The position numbers and the translations under genes were made by a program. A stretch of 64,000 nucleotides of DNA from Ferruginibacter sp. (GTDB taxonomy: Bacteria > Bacteroidota > Bacteroidia > Chitinophagales > Chitinophagaceae). The stretch spans positions 1-64,000 of the forward strand of contig NZ_JAQBNR010000010.1 of NCBI RefSeq assembly GCF_028288465.1. Reading direction: 5' to 3'. Under the pieces are notes generated by a model. It worked only from the letters and a program-made list of their open reading frames with translations, had not been told where the DNA came from and searched no databases. Shown here one piece after another: positions 36,788 through 46,943 of the stretch (position 1 is its first letter; each line of letters starts with the position of its first letter).

Positions 36788-39661
36788 ATGTTTACCAAAG
36801 TCTCCGCAATTGTTGCTTGTTTTTTGTGTTCTTGTTTATTAGCACCTTTTATTGCAGCTGCAACTCAGCCACCTGTCTATACAAAAATTGAAGATGGCAT
36901 TATTGTTCAGCTAAACAATGGGCAACCCAATGCTGCCCGGCTGATTAAGCTACAGGTGGTCAGTGAAAATATTTTTCATATTACGGCAACGCCGCTGGAT
37001 CAGTTTGCAGAACAACCCAGTTTAATGCTGGATGAAAAAAAACGTACCCCCGTTAAGTGGGATATCAAAGAAACTGCAGGTGAAGTAATTTTAGTTACGG
37101 CAACCACACAAGCGAAAATAATTTTATCAACCGGGCAGGTGAGTTTTCTTGACAAAACAGGCAATGTATTATTGCAGGAGGCGCCCGGCGGCGGAAAAAC
37201 ATTTACCGGCACCACGCTGGATGGCGAACAGTCTTACATTGTACGACAGGCTTTTGAAAGCAGCGCTGATGAAGGATTGTATGGCCTCGGCCAGCACCAG
37301 GCAGGCGTTTTTAATTATAAAGGCACGCAGGTATTATTGTCGCAGTACAATACTGAAGTGGCAGTTCCTTTTATGACTTCCAGTAAAAATTATGGCATTT
37401 TATGGCACAACAATTCCATCACCAAAAGCATTGATAGCAGGGAATACGAGCAATTGAACACGCTGAAATTATTTAGCGCCACTGGTGATGAGGGATGGTT
37501 AACAGCTACTTATATTGACAAGAAAAATCCAACGCACATCTTTGTGTCAAGGCCCGAGTCTTACATCGACTATCCTTATATTCCTTCGCTTAAAAAATTC
37601 CCCGACACTATCAATCTGGCCAACACACTCGTAACATGGCAGGGCAAAATTGAAAGCGGTTTTACCGGCCAGCATGTATTTAATTTCTATTTGTCTGGCT
37701 ACACAAAAATTTTTATGGATGGGAAGTTGATTGCCAGCAGGTGGCGTCAAAGCTGGAACCCGGGCACAGAACTGGTAAAAATCAATTTGGAAAAGGGAAA
37801 AAAATACGATTTTAAAATTGAGTGGGATCCTTCCAGCAGTCAATCCTATATTTCCTGCACCTGGCTGAAACCCTTAGCAGGCAATGATAAAAATGAATTT
37901 GCTTTTGAATCAGAAGCAGGCACTGCGGTGGATTATTATTTTGTTGCCGGTGCTAATATGGATGAAGTAATAAGCGGTTACCGCAATCTTACGGGTAAAG
38001 CTACTATGCTGCCAAAATGGGCCATGGGCTTTTGGCAAAGCCGTGAACGTTATAAAACGCAGGACGAAATATTAAACATCGTAGCAGAATTTCGCAAACG
38101 AAAAATTCCGCTGGATAATATAGTAGAAGACTGGAGCTACTGGGAGCAGGACAAGTGGGGCAGCCAGGAATTTGATAAAACACGTTTCCCGGATGCAGCT
38201 GGAATGATCAAAACATTGCATGAAAAATACCATACCCAGTTTATGATTTCTGTATGGCCTAAGTTTTATGAAGGTATCGACAATTATAAAATGATGAACG
38301 ACAGCGGCTGGATGTATAAACGCAATGTAGCCAACCATGAAAGAGACTGGATTGCCAAAGGTTACGTCAGCAGTTTTTACGATGCCTATAATCCCAATGC
38401 ACGTAGAGCTTTCTGGAAGACGATGAATAAAACGTTGTACCCCGCCGGCGTCGATGCCTGGTGGCTGGATGCAACAGAACCGGATATCAACAGCAATGGC
38501 AGTCCGCAGCAACGCAAAGAATTAAGCACGCCCAACTACTACGGTTCTTCCACAAAAAATTATAATGCATTTGCCTTGATGAATGCAAAAGGTGTGTATG
38601 AAGGGCAGCGTGCGACTAATCCTGCGAAAAGGGTTTTTATTCTTACCCGTTCCTCGTATGCCGGTATTCAAAAATATGCAGCTGCAACATGGAGTGGTGA
38701 TATAGGTTCCCGTTGGGAAGATTTTAAAAATCAAATTCCCGCTGGATTAAATTTCGGCTTATCCGGAATGCCTTACTGGACAACAGATATAGGCGGCTTC
38801 GCTACAGAGCAACGCTACGAAAATGCAAAGGGAAAAGACCTGGAAGAGTGGCGGGAACAAATGACCCGCTGGTACCAGTTTGGCGCTTTTTGCCCGCTCT
38901 TCAGGGTACACGGACAATACCCTTACCGCGAAATATTTAACACCGCACCGGAAGATCATCCTGCATATAAAAGCATGCTGTATTACGACAAACTGCGTTA
39001 CCGCCTGATGCCTTACATTTATTCACTGGCCGGCCAAACCTACCACAACGATTACACCATTATGCGTGCTTTGCAAATGGATTTCGCAAATGATACCGGG
39101 GTTAAAAACATAGGCAACGAGTATATGTTTGGGCCTGCTATTTTGGTAAACCCGGTCACTGATTTTTTAGCAAGAAACAGAAGCGTTTATTTACCGGCCG
39201 GGACCGGCTGGTATAATTTATATGATGGTAAGTTTATCACAGGCGGACAAACAATTACAGCAGATGCACCTTATGAGCAGATACCCTTGTTTGTAAAAGA
39301 AGGTTCCATCATTCCTTATGGACCCGAGATGGAGTACACGGCCGAAAAACCCGCTGACCCAATCACCATATATGTGTATGGCGGTAAGGACGCGAGCTTT
39401 ACCTTGTATGAAGATGAAAATACCAATTACAATTATGAAAACGGGCAATTTGCAACGATACAAATTAATTATACCGAAGCAACAAAAACAGTAACAATTG
39501 AAAACAGGAAAGGCAGTTTTAAAGGCATGTTAAATAACCGTACTTTTAAAATTATCCTGGTAACAAAAGACAATCCATTGCCACTTGATTTGCAAAATCT
39601 TGCTCCGCAAAAAACAGTAAAATACATCGGCAAAAAGATGAGCGCAAATCTCTCAAAATAA
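36788..39661 (+). CDS. GH31 alpha-xylosidase/alpha-glucosidase with PA14 insert
   Basis: A 957-residue secreted glycoside hydrolase with a signal peptide (1-25, VACFLCSCLLAPFIAAAT). An N-terminal beta domain is interrupted by a PA14-like insert at about residues 251-359 (TWQGKIESGFTGQHVFNFYL, IFMDGKLIASRWRQSWNPG). The TIM barrel follows: MGFWQSRERYKTQDEI, WWLDATEPDINSNG with nucleophile Asp561, and ATWSGDIGSRWEDF with acid/base Asp638. GH31 enzymes with a PA14 insert are known as xyloglucan alpha-xylosidases, which fits here. C-terminal beta domains end near 950. First of four co-directional hydrolase genes; the next starts 31 bases downstream. Probably periplasmic or outer-membrane associated. 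Confidence 0.88.
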   Translation: MFTKVSAIVACFLCSCLLAPFIAAATQPPVYTKIEDGIIVQLNNGQPNAARLIKLQVVSENIFHITATPLDQFAEQPSLMLDEKKRTPVKWDIKETAGEVILVTATTQAKIILSTGQVSFLDKTGNVLLQEAPGGGKTFTGTTLDGEQSYIVRQAFESSADEGLYGLGQHQAGVFNYKGTQVLLSQYNTEVAVPFMTSSKNYGILWHNNSITKSIDSREYEQLNTLKLFSATGDEGWLTATYIDKKNPTHIFVSRPESYIDYPYIPSLKKFPDTINLANTLVTWQGKIESGFTGQHVFNFYLSGYTKIFMDGKLIASRWRQSWNPGTELVKINLEKGKKYDFKIEWDPSSSQSYISCTWLKPLAGNDKNEFAFESEAGTAVDYYFVAGANMDEVISGYRNLTGKATMLPKWAMGFWQSRERYKTQDEILNIVAEFRKRKIPLDNIVEDWSYWEQDKWGSQEFDKTRFPDAAGMIKTLHEKYHTQFMISVWPKFYEGIDNYKMMNDSGWMYKRNVANHERDWIAKGYVSSFYDAYNPNARRAFWKTMNKTLYPAGVDAWWLDATEPDINSNGSPQQRKELSTPNYYGSSTKNYNAFALMNAKGVYEGQRATNPAKRVFILTRSSYAGIQKYAAATWSGDIGSRWEDFKNQIPAGLNFGLSGMPYWTTDIGGFATEQRYENAKGKDLEEWREQMTRWYQFGAFCPLFRVHGQYPYREIFNTAPEDHPAYKSMLYYDKLRYRLMPYIYSLAGQTYHNDYTIMRALQMDFANDTGVKNIGNEYMFGPAILVNPVTDFLARNRSVYLPAGTGWYNLYDGKFITGGQTITADAPYEQIPLFVKEGSIIPYGPEMEYTAEKPADPITIYVYGGKDASFTLYEDENTNYNYENGQFATIQINYTEATKTVTIENRKGSFKGMLNNRTFKIILVTKDNPLPLDLQNLAPQKTVKYIGKKMSANLSK

Positions 39662-39692
39662 CAAAATGATTATTAACAATTAGCAACCTTAT

Positions 39693-42122
39693 ATGAATAT
39701 CCTTACAACCAGGTGTACATTTTTCCTGCTGGCATCCATTGCATTTTTATGGCCCGTACAAAGTGTAACTGCACAACGAACACGAACCAGCTTTAACAGC
39801 AACTGGAAATTTAAACTGGACTCTGTAAATGATTACAGCAAGCCATCGGCAAGTACAACTGGCTGGCGTACTTTAAATGTACCACACGACTGGAGTATAG
39901 AATTTGCATTTGACTCTACCAGTCCGACAGGCAATGGTGGCGGAGCTTTGCGTGGCGGCCTTGGCTGGTATGTCAAAAACTTTACGGTGCCGGTAACTTC
40001 AAAAAATAAAGTGGTGAGCATTGATTTTGATGGCGTTTATATGAACAGTGAAGTATGGATCAACGGGCATTACCTGGGTCTGCGGCCCTGTGGCTTTAGT
40101 TCTTTCCGGTATGATCTTACACCATACCTTAAATACGGAACCGAAAATAATGTGATTGCTGTTAAAGTAGATAATTCAAAGCAACCCAATTCCCGCTGGT
40201 ATTCCGGCTCCGGAATTTACCGCAATGTATGGCTGGTTACGACAGATAAAATTTACATCGATCATTGGGGTACTTTCATCACAACCCCACTTGTCAATAA
40301 AACTTCCGCAACGGTGCATGTTGCCGCTAACATCCGGCATGCAGATAGTCCACAAAAAAATATCGTTGTAACCAATATCATTTACAATGCAGCGGGTAAA
40401 GAAGTGGCGAGAAAAACCAGCAGCAATATTTCATTGAAGGATACGGTTTCCGGCGTCGCACAGGATCTTACAATCACAGCTCCAACCTTATGGTCGGATA
40501 CCAGGCCTTATTTATACAAAGTGGTAACACAGGTTGTGAGTGACGGAAAAATAGTTGATGCGTACACAACGCCAACGGGTATACGCAGTTTTGTATTTGA
40601 TGTAAACAAAGGCTTTTTACTGAATGGTAAACCTGTTAAAATAAACGGCGTTTGTGATCACCACGATTTGGGATGTTTGGGTGCAGCCATTAATACCCGT
40701 GCTTTGGAAAGGCAACTGGAAATATTAAAAGGCATGGGCTGCAATGGCATCCGCACGTCGCATAACCCACCGGCTCCGGAGCTGCTGGACCTTTGCGATA
40801 AGATGGGTTTTATTGTAATGGACGAAGCGTTTGATATGTGGAAAAAACAAAAGAATAAATACGATTATCATCTCGTTTGGGATGAATGGCACCAAAGAGA
40901 TTTGGAAGATTTGATTTTAAGAGACCGCAATCATCCTTCTGTTTTTATGTGGAGCATTGGCAATGAAATTCTTGAGCAATGGGATAGCTCAGGTATCACC
41001 ATTGCCAAAGAGTTAGCGGGTATTGTAAAAGCACTGGATACGACCCGTCCCATCACGTCAGCACTCAACGATCCTCAGCCGGGTAATAAAATTTATCAGT
41101 CAGGTGCGCTGGATTTGGTTGGATTCAATTATCACCACCAGAATTTTGCAGACTTTCAAAAGAATTTCCCCGGTCAAAAATTTATTGGCACTGAAACAGT
41201 TTCTGCACTGGAAACCCGTGGCCATTATGATTTGATTCCGTCTGACAGCCTGCGCCGCTGGCCCGCACGTTGGGACAAACCGTTTAATGAAGGAAATAAA
41301 GATTTAACCGTATCTGCATACGATAATGTTTCCGCACCCTGGGGTTCAACACATGAAGAAACCTGGAAAGAAATGAAGAAATACAATTTCCTTTCAGGCC
41401 AGTACATCTGGACCGGATTTGATTATATTGGTGAACCAACACCTTATCCATGGCCTGCAAGAAGCTCTTATTTCGGCATCATCGACCTGGCGGGTTTTCC
41501 AAAGGATGTATACTACATGTACCAAAGCGAATGGACAAATAAAAATGTGTTACACCTGTTGCCGCACTGGAACTGGAAGCAGGGAGACACGGTAGATGTT
41601 TGGGCATATTATAACAATGCGGATGAAGTGGAATTGTATTTAAACGGTAAATCAGTTGGCATTAAAAAGAAAACCGGTGATGACCTGCATGTGATGTGGC
41701 GCTTACCTTTTGCACCAGGTACACTGAAAGCAATCAGTCGTAAAAATGGTACAACTGTTTTGACAAGGGAAATAACAACTGCCGGACCAGCCTATAAAAT
41801 TGAGCTAACCGCTGATAGAAAAACGATCAGGGCCGGTGGTGATGATGTAAGTTTTGTTACCGTTAAAGTGCTGGACAAAAATGGCAACCTGGTACCGGAT
41901 GCAGCCAACCTGGTACGGTTTGAAGTAACCGGTGGCGGAAGTATTGCAGGTGTGGACAATGGCAACGAAACCAGTATGGAAAGCTTTAAGGATAACAAGC
42001 GAAAAGCTTTTAATGGCTTGTGTTTGGCGGTGATAAAGGCAGGTAGTAAAAAAGGAAATATTATTTTAAAAGCGACAACTCCTGGCTTGCAGACAGCACA
42101 AGTAAATATTATTTCAAAATAA
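39693..42122 (+). CDS. GH2 beta-galactosidase-like with DUF4982 domain
   Basis: An 809-residue exported enzyme with a signal peptide (1-27, FFLLASIAFLWPVQSVTAQ). The sugar-binding domain (30-190, WRTLNVPHDWSIEFAF) and Ig-like domain are followed by the TIM barrel, with acid/base Glu425 (FMWSIGNEILE) and nucleophile Glu501 (FIGTETVSALETRGHY). A DUF4982-like domain comes next (HLLPHWNWKQGDTVDVWAYY) and a last Ig/Big-like domain (about 700-809). This layout is common in Bacteroidota exo-beta-galactosidases of polysaccharide loci. Second gene of the hydrolase group and closely spaced after GH31. A hairpin terminator follows, so the next two genes may be expressed separately or at lower level. Confidence 0.9.
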   Translation: MNILTTRCTFFLLASIAFLWPVQSVTAQRTRTSFNSNWKFKLDSVNDYSKPSASTTGWRTLNVPHDWSIEFAFDSTSPTGNGGGALRGGLGWYVKNFTVPVTSKNKVVSIDFDGVYMNSEVWINGHYLGLRPCGFSSFRYDLTPYLKYGTENNVIAVKVDNSKQPNSRWYSGSGIYRNVWLVTTDKIYIDHWGTFITTPLVNKTSATVHVAANIRHADSPQKNIVVTNIIYNAAGKEVARKTSSNISLKDTVSGVAQDLTITAPTLWSDTRPYLYKVVTQVVSDGKIVDAYTTPTGIRSFVFDVNKGFLLNGKPVKINGVCDHHDLGCLGAAINTRALERQLEILKGMGCNGIRTSHNPPAPELLDLCDKMGFIVMDEAFDMWKKQKNKYDYHLVWDEWHQRDLEDLILRDRNHPSVFMWSIGNEILEQWDSSGITIAKELAGIVKALDTTRPITSALNDPQPGNKIYQSGALDLVGFNYHHQNFADFQKNFPGQKFIGTETVSALETRGHYDLIPSDSLRRWPARWDKPFNEGNKDLTVSAYDNVSAPWGSTHEETWKEMKKYNFLSGQYIWTGFDYIGEPTPYPWPARSSYFGIIDLAGFPKDVYYMYQSEWTNKNVLHLLPHWNWKQGDTVDVWAYYNNADEVELYLNGKSVGIKKKTGDDLHVMWRLPFAPGTLKAISRKNGTTVLTREITTAGPAYKIELTADRKTIRAGGDDVSFVTVKVLDKNGNLVPDAANLVRFEVTGGGSIAGVDNGNETSMESFKDNKRKAFNGLCLAVIKAGSKKGNIILKATTPGLQTAQVNIISK

Positions 42123-42142
42123 AGATTGTATCTTTTATAAAG

Positions 42143-42179
42143 CCGTCATCAAACTTTGGTGACGGTATTTTTAATTTTT
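42143..42179 (+). terminator. Terminator/attenuator inside the hydrolase cluster
   Basis: Stem CCGTCATC / GGTGACGG (8 bp with one G-U pair), loop AAACTTT, followed by TATTTTTAATTTTT. It lies 20 bases after the GH2 stop and 13 bases before the next gene, so it may trim transcription between the two halves of the cluster. Confidence 0.75.
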
Positions 42180-42192
42180 AGTACTATATACA

Positions 42193-43134
42193 ATGATAAA
42201 GAAGATCGTCTCTTTTATTTTTCTGCTTGGCTTCTTACAAAATAATTATGCGCAGCAAATTGCAAAAGACAGCATATTAATTTTTGCTTCTTTCAGGGAC
42301 AATGGCCAGGACGGACTTCATTTAGCATACAGCAAAGATGGCTACAAATGGATTGCCTTAAAAGGTGATAGTTCTTTTCTAACGCCGTCGGTAAGCAATG
42401 ATAAACTGATGAGAGATCCCTGTATCATTAAAGGTGCTGATGGTTTGTTTCACATGGTGTGGACAGTTAGCTGGAAAGACCATGGTATTGGTTATGCCGG
42501 CTCAAAAGATATGGTGCATTGGTCTGCACAGGAATTTATACCCGTGATGGAACAGGAGGCAACAGCGCTTAATTGCTGGGCGCCCGAAATTATTTATGAT
42601 GCGCAAAACAAATTGTACATGATCTATTGGTCAACCACCATCCCCGGCCGGTTTGCAGCCGGAGATACCAGTGGTGATGAAAAATACAATCACCGGTTGT
42701 ATTATGTAACTACCAGCGATTTTAAAAAATACAGCCCGGCCAAATTATTATATGATAAGGGCTTCAACGTTATCGATGCTACCATTCAAAAAGTGGGTAA
42801 AAAATATTGCATGTTCTTAAAGGATGAAACATTAAAACCAGTGCCGCAAAAAAATATCCGAATAGCATGGAGCGATCACCTTAACTATGGCTTTGGAAAG
42901 CCATCTGCACCTATTACCGGCAAGTACTGGGCTGAAGGACCTACCGCTATACAACTGGATAAAAAATGGATGGTTTATTTTGATAAATACACAGAAGGAA
43001 AATATGGTGGGGTAGAATCAACCGACCTGGTGAATTGGAAAGATGTTTCTGATGCTATCCAGTTTCCTGCCGGCACAAGGCACGGGACGGTTATCCGGAT
43101 TGCGGTACCTGAGTTTGAAAGTTTCTTTAAATAA
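42193..43134 (+). CDS. GH43-family glycosidase, secreted
   Basis: A 313-residue five-bladed propeller hydrolase with a signal peptide (1-20, FIFLLGFLQNNYAQ). Blade motifs include FASFRDNGQDGLHLAYSKDG, LMRDPCIIKGADGLFHMVW, NCWAPEIIYDAQNKLYMIYW, FNVIDATIQKVGKKYCMFLK and WAEGPTAIQLDKKWMVYFDK. Asp in RDP/RDN and IDATI and Glu in AEGP are the candidate catalytic triad. The family usually removes arabinose or xylose (or galactose) residues. It is single-domain, without a carbohydrate-binding module. Follows the terminator at 42143 and precedes the second GH2 by 33 bases. Specificity within GH43 cannot be told by eye. Confidence 0.85.
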   Translation: MIKKIVSFIFLLGFLQNNYAQQIAKDSILIFASFRDNGQDGLHLAYSKDGYKWIALKGDSSFLTPSVSNDKLMRDPCIIKGADGLFHMVWTVSWKDHGIGYAGSKDMVHWSAQEFIPVMEQEATALNCWAPEIIYDAQNKLYMIYWSTTIPGRFAAGDTSGDEKYNHRLYYVTTSDFKKYSPAKLLYDKGFNVIDATIQKVGKKYCMFLKDETLKPVPQKNIRIAWSDHLNYGFGKPSAPITGKYWAEGPTAIQLDKKWMVYFDKYTEGKYGGVESTDLVNWKDVSDAIQFPAGTRHGTVIRIAVPEFESFFK

Positions 43135-43167
43135 CCGGATAACTTTACAACAGAAAATCAACATGAA

Positions 43168-45951
43168 ATGATGCCATCTTGCCAGCCAACAATATGTAAG
43201 CAAAGTTTTGTTGCACTTATAATTTCAACCATATTTTTTGTGCATGCAACGGCCCAGCAAACAGCCATTCAATACTTATCCGGCACAGATAAAGATCATA
43301 CCGTGCAATGGGATTTCTTTTGCACGAAAGGGATGAACAGCGGCAAATGGACAGGCATTGCCGTGCCTTCCAACTGGGAGCAGCAAAGCTTTGGCGGTTA
43401 TAGCTATGGCCATGATAAAGTAAAAACGGATGAACAGGGTTTGTATAAACATCTTTTTAAAGCGGCTTCAGAATGGAAGAATAAAAAAGTGTTTATTGTT
43501 TTTGAAGGTAGTATGACGGACACCCAAGTAAAGATAAATGGACGGTTGGCAGGCGCCCTGCACCAGGGTGGCTTTTATCGTTTCAAATATGATATCAGTG
43601 CCTTACTCAAATACGGCGTTGATAATTTGCTTGAAGTAAAAGTTAGTAAACAATCCGCCAATGCATCCATCAACAGGGCTGAACGCAATGGTGATTTTTG
43701 GGTGCTGGGCGGTATTTACCGGCCAGTCTATTTGGAAATTCTACCATCCGTATTTATTGACAGAGTGGCCATTGACGCAAAGGCCAATGGAGCTTTCAGC
43801 ATGGATGTGTTTGGAATGAATATTAAAGCCGGCAACACTATTGAAGCGCAGGTACAGAACCTACGCGGCGAAAATGTAGAAGCACCATTTTCTGTTAACG
43901 TAACGGCAGTCAATGAAAAGATTGTTTTAAAAAAGCAATTTACCAATCCTGATTTATGGAACCCCGAGTTTCCACATTTGTACCAGGTAAAAGTTACCAT
44001 CAAAAATAGGGATCAATCACTGCATAGCATTACACAAAAATTTGGTTTCAGAACAGCGGAGTTACGGTCGCAGGATGGTTTTTATGTAAACGGACAAAAA
44101 GTAATTTTCAAAGGTGTGTGCCGCCACAGCTCATGGCCTTTAACCGGTCGTACATTGAGTAAAGAAATAAGCCTGCTGGATATTGGCCTGATGAAAGAGA
44201 TGAACATGAACGCAGTGCGCATGTCACACTATCCACCCGATCAGCATTTTTTAGATGCCTGCGATTCACTGGGTTTGTTTGTGCTGGATGAGTTAACGGG
44301 CTGGCAGGCTGCGTATGATACTGTAACCGGAAGAAGGCTGGTGAAGGAACTGGTGACAAGAGATGTCAATCATCCCGGTATTGTAATGTGGGACAATGGC
44401 AATGAAGGCGGTTGGAACCGGGCACTGGACAATGACTATCAATTGTACGATCCGCAGAACAGGTTGGTGATTCATCCATGGGAGAAATTTAATGGCACCG
44501 ATACCAAACACTACCCTGATTATAATTACCTCGTCAATTCATCATTGTATGGCAAGGAAATATTTTTTCCGACAGAGTTTATGCATGGTCTGTATGATGG
44601 CGGGCATGGTGCCGGACTGGATGATTTCTGGAACCTGATCCTGCAGCACCCGTATGGTGCAGGTGGTTTTTTATGGAGCTTTCATGATGAAGGTATAGTA
44701 CGCATGGATAAGGACAGCGTGATGGATACAGATGGCAATCATGCACCCGATGGCATCGTGGGTCCATACCGGGAAAAGGAAGCCAGCTTTTATACTATTA
44801 AAGAAATATGGAGCCCGGTGTATATCAAACAAGCTGCAATAACATCGTCTTTTGATGGCAAGCTTGAAATTGCCAACCGCTATTTATATACCAACCTCAA
44901 TCAATGTTCATTCGCCTGGAAACTGGCGAAGCTGCCAGCTCCCGGTGATATGACCGCATCTAACACCATCGTTGCAACAGGCAAAGCAACTATATCGCTT
45001 GCACCTGGCGGGACAGGCCCGTTGCAGTTAAATTTACCTGCATCATGGAACAGCAACGATGTGTTGTACCTCACCGCACATGATCCTTACAATAAAGAAA
45101 TTTTTACCTGGAGCTGGTCATTACAAGCTGCAGCAGCCGTGGCAAAGAAGATGATACCATCTGCTGCTTCATCTAACATTGAAACAAAAACAATGGATGA
45201 TAATTTCGTTGTGCAACTGGATGGCATTAATTATTATTTTGATAATGCCACAGGCCAGTTGTCAAAAGTCATCAATAAAAAGGCATCCATTTCTTTGTCG
45301 GACGGTCCCATCGTTACCGGGGTAAAACATAATTTAAAGGAGTTGAAACATTACACAAATGGGACCCAATATATTGTTGAACCTGTGTATGAAGGTCCTT
45401 CTTCCTTTACCGTAAAATGGATATTTACACCAGGCCAGCCAGTAAAACTTGAGTATGCCTATTCTGTAAAAGGAGAGGTGTCTTGTATGGGCATCAGCTT
45501 TAATTACCCGGAAGAAAAGATTACCGGTGTAAAGTGGCTGGGCCGTGGGCCTTACCGTGTTTGGAAGAACCGTTTAAAAGGCCAGCAGTTTGGCGTTTGG
45601 CAGAAGCAATACAACAATACCATCACCGGCGAAAGCTGGAACTATCCTGAGTTTAAGGGCTATCATGCAAACCTCTATTGGGTGGAAGTTATAAGCAAAG
45701 AATCTACTTTCAGGATATACAACGAAGAAGAAAATGTTTTCCTGCAGATGTTGAAACCATCGAAACCTGCGGGTGCCAATAATGAAAATACCAGTCCCGC
45801 GTTTGCTGAAGGTAATATCGGTTTTATGAATGCCATCCCGGCCATCGGAACCAAGTTTCAGGCTGCTGAAAGAATGGGGCCGCAAAGCCAGTTGAATATG
45901 CAGTTAAACTATGCTCCGGTTAAAGGTAATTTGTGGTTTGATTTCAGGTAA
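43168..45951 (+). CDS. GH2-family glycosidase (beta-galactosidase/glucuronidase-like)
   Basis: A 927-residue exported enzyme. The signal peptide lies at about 12-29 (FVALIISTIFFVHATAQ). The sugar-binding domain (about 55-185, WTGIAVPSNWEQQSFGGYSY; FWVLGGIYRPVYLEI) and an Ig-like domain precede the TIM barrel. Acid/base Glu413 lies in MWDNGNEGGWN and the probable nucleophile Glu470 in FFPTEFMHGLYDGG. A long C-terminal beta part (about 560-927) includes a GH2-type domain with GVKWLGRGPYRVWKNR, reminiscent of the beta-galactosidase small-chain domain. It differs clearly from the GH2 at 39693, so the two probably cleave different linkages. Last gene of the hydrolase cluster. Two adjacent ATGs leave the start uncertain by one residue. 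Confidence 0.88.
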   Translation: MMPSCQPTICKQSFVALIISTIFFVHATAQQTAIQYLSGTDKDHTVQWDFFCTKGMNSGKWTGIAVPSNWEQQSFGGYSYGHDKVKTDEQGLYKHLFKAASEWKNKKVFIVFEGSMTDTQVKINGRLAGALHQGGFYRFKYDISALLKYGVDNLLEVKVSKQSANASINRAERNGDFWVLGGIYRPVYLEILPSVFIDRVAIDAKANGAFSMDVFGMNIKAGNTIEAQVQNLRGENVEAPFSVNVTAVNEKIVLKKQFTNPDLWNPEFPHLYQVKVTIKNRDQSLHSITQKFGFRTAELRSQDGFYVNGQKVIFKGVCRHSSWPLTGRTLSKEISLLDIGLMKEMNMNAVRMSHYPPDQHFLDACDSLGLFVLDELTGWQAAYDTVTGRRLVKELVTRDVNHPGIVMWDNGNEGGWNRALDNDYQLYDPQNRLVIHPWEKFNGTDTKHYPDYNYLVNSSLYGKEIFFPTEFMHGLYDGGHGAGLDDFWNLILQHPYGAGGFLWSFHDEGIVRMDKDSVMDTDGNHAPDGIVGPYREKEASFYTIKEIWSPVYIKQAAITSSFDGKLEIANRYLYTNLNQCSFAWKLAKLPAPGDMTASNTIVATGKATISLAPGGTGPLQLNLPASWNSNDVLYLTAHDPYNKEIFTWSWSLQAAAAVAKKMIPSAASSNIETKTMDDNFVVQLDGINYYFDNATGQLSKVINKKASISLSDGPIVTGVKHNLKELKHYTNGTQYIVEPVYEGPSSFTVKWIFTPGQPVKLEYAYSVKGEVSCMGISFNYPEEKITGVKWLGRGPYRVWKNRLKGQQFGVWQKQYNNTITGESWNYPEFKGYHANLYWVEVISKESTFRIYNEEENVFLQMLKPSKPAGANNENTSPAFAEGNIGFMNAIPAIGTKFQAAERMGPQSQLNMQLNYAPVKGNLWFDFR

Positions 45952-46134
45952 TTGAGTCTATCCGCGTCAATACATTCAGCATTAATTATCTGCCAAAAAA
46001 ATCCTTGCTTCGTATAATATCCTGGATACAAAGCCTCGTTAATTGCTGAGAGAAGGGTTATATGTATTGTAACAGCCCTGTTTTGTCTATTCTGTTTTCG
46101 GTGGACTCATTTCGTTTTTATGAGGAGTCAGGTT

Positions 46135-46908
46135 TTAATTATAGCGGGCAAACTGGATATCAAAATTATAACGCAATTGACGGTACCCATACCTTAAAAA
46201 GGCGATAAGCGAATTTTTACTTGTAGTCAGGTTTTTTCTCGTCATGGTGCTTGGTTCTGCGGCCGAATTTTCCTGCACAAACAACGCTTTAAAATCATCG
46301 TAGAACAAGCCTTTTCCTTTATGCTGTATAAAGGAAACACACATGCGGTATTCGGTACGGTCGCCTTTCATTCCTTCGGCATACCGCCCGAATTTTTGCA
46401 AAAAGTTGCTTCGCCTTAAATGCGGATGATCGCTGTAATAATAAATTTTTCCATAGTTGGCGTACCAGGGTTTAATCAGCATTTCTGAAAAGCCATTTTT
46501 AAATGGCTTCAGATAGGGATAGGCTTTGTAAGCGTAAAACCGCACTACATCCAGCTTTTCCTGTTCATTCATAATAGTCAGCGCATCCCGGAAACGGGCC
46601 GGAAAAAGTCTGGTTGGTATAAAGTCTTCCTGCACATAAAGCGTATAAGGTGTTACCACCGCCTCCTGGCCTTTGTTAAGGTTGTTTCCCAAACCTTTAT
46701 TTTGGGGAGTAGTAATTAAGCGGAACGTAAATTCGGATTGTATCTTTCGCAGGTAAGCCTGGTGCTCCGGTTTGCTGCCGTCATCCGAAACTACAATGTC
46801 CTCAAATGCGCACCCCAGGCTTTGAAAGCTTCTAAGCAAATGCTCCAAAGAACTGCTTCTGTTGTAATGCGTAATCAAGAGCGTTACACCTTCAAAATTT
46901 TCTTTCAT
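46135..46908 (-). CDS. Family 2 glycosyltransferase
   Basis: A 257-residue cytoplasmic GT-A enzyme that transfers a sugar from a nucleotide donor. The N-terminal half carries VTLLITHYNRSSSLEHLLRS (about 8-27), FEDIVVSDDGSKPEH with the nucleotide-binding Asp-Asp, NKGLGNNLNKGQ, and YTLYVQEDFIP, whose EDF takes the place of the metal-binding DxD. The C-terminal half has no TM segment. It is transcribed away from the exopolysaccharide operon across a 430-bp intergenic region with repeats, so it may be a divergent member of the same locus. Acceptor unknown. Confidence 0.85.
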   Translation of the reverse strand: MKENFEGVTLLITHYNRSSSLEHLLRSFQSLGCAFEDIVVSDDGSKPEHQAYLRKIQSEFTFRLITTPQNKGLGNNLNKGQEAVVTPYTLYVQEDFIPTRLFPARFRDALTIMNEQEKLDVVRFYAYKAYPYLKPFKNGFSEMLIKPWYANYGKIYYYSDHPHLRRSNFLQKFGRYAEGMKGDRTEYRMCVSFIQHKGKGLFYDDFKALFVQENSAAEPSTMTRKNLTTSKNSLIAFLRYGYRQLRYNFDIQFARYN

Positions 46909-46943
46909 TGATATTATTTAGTTGTATGCTGTACAGCCCTAAC

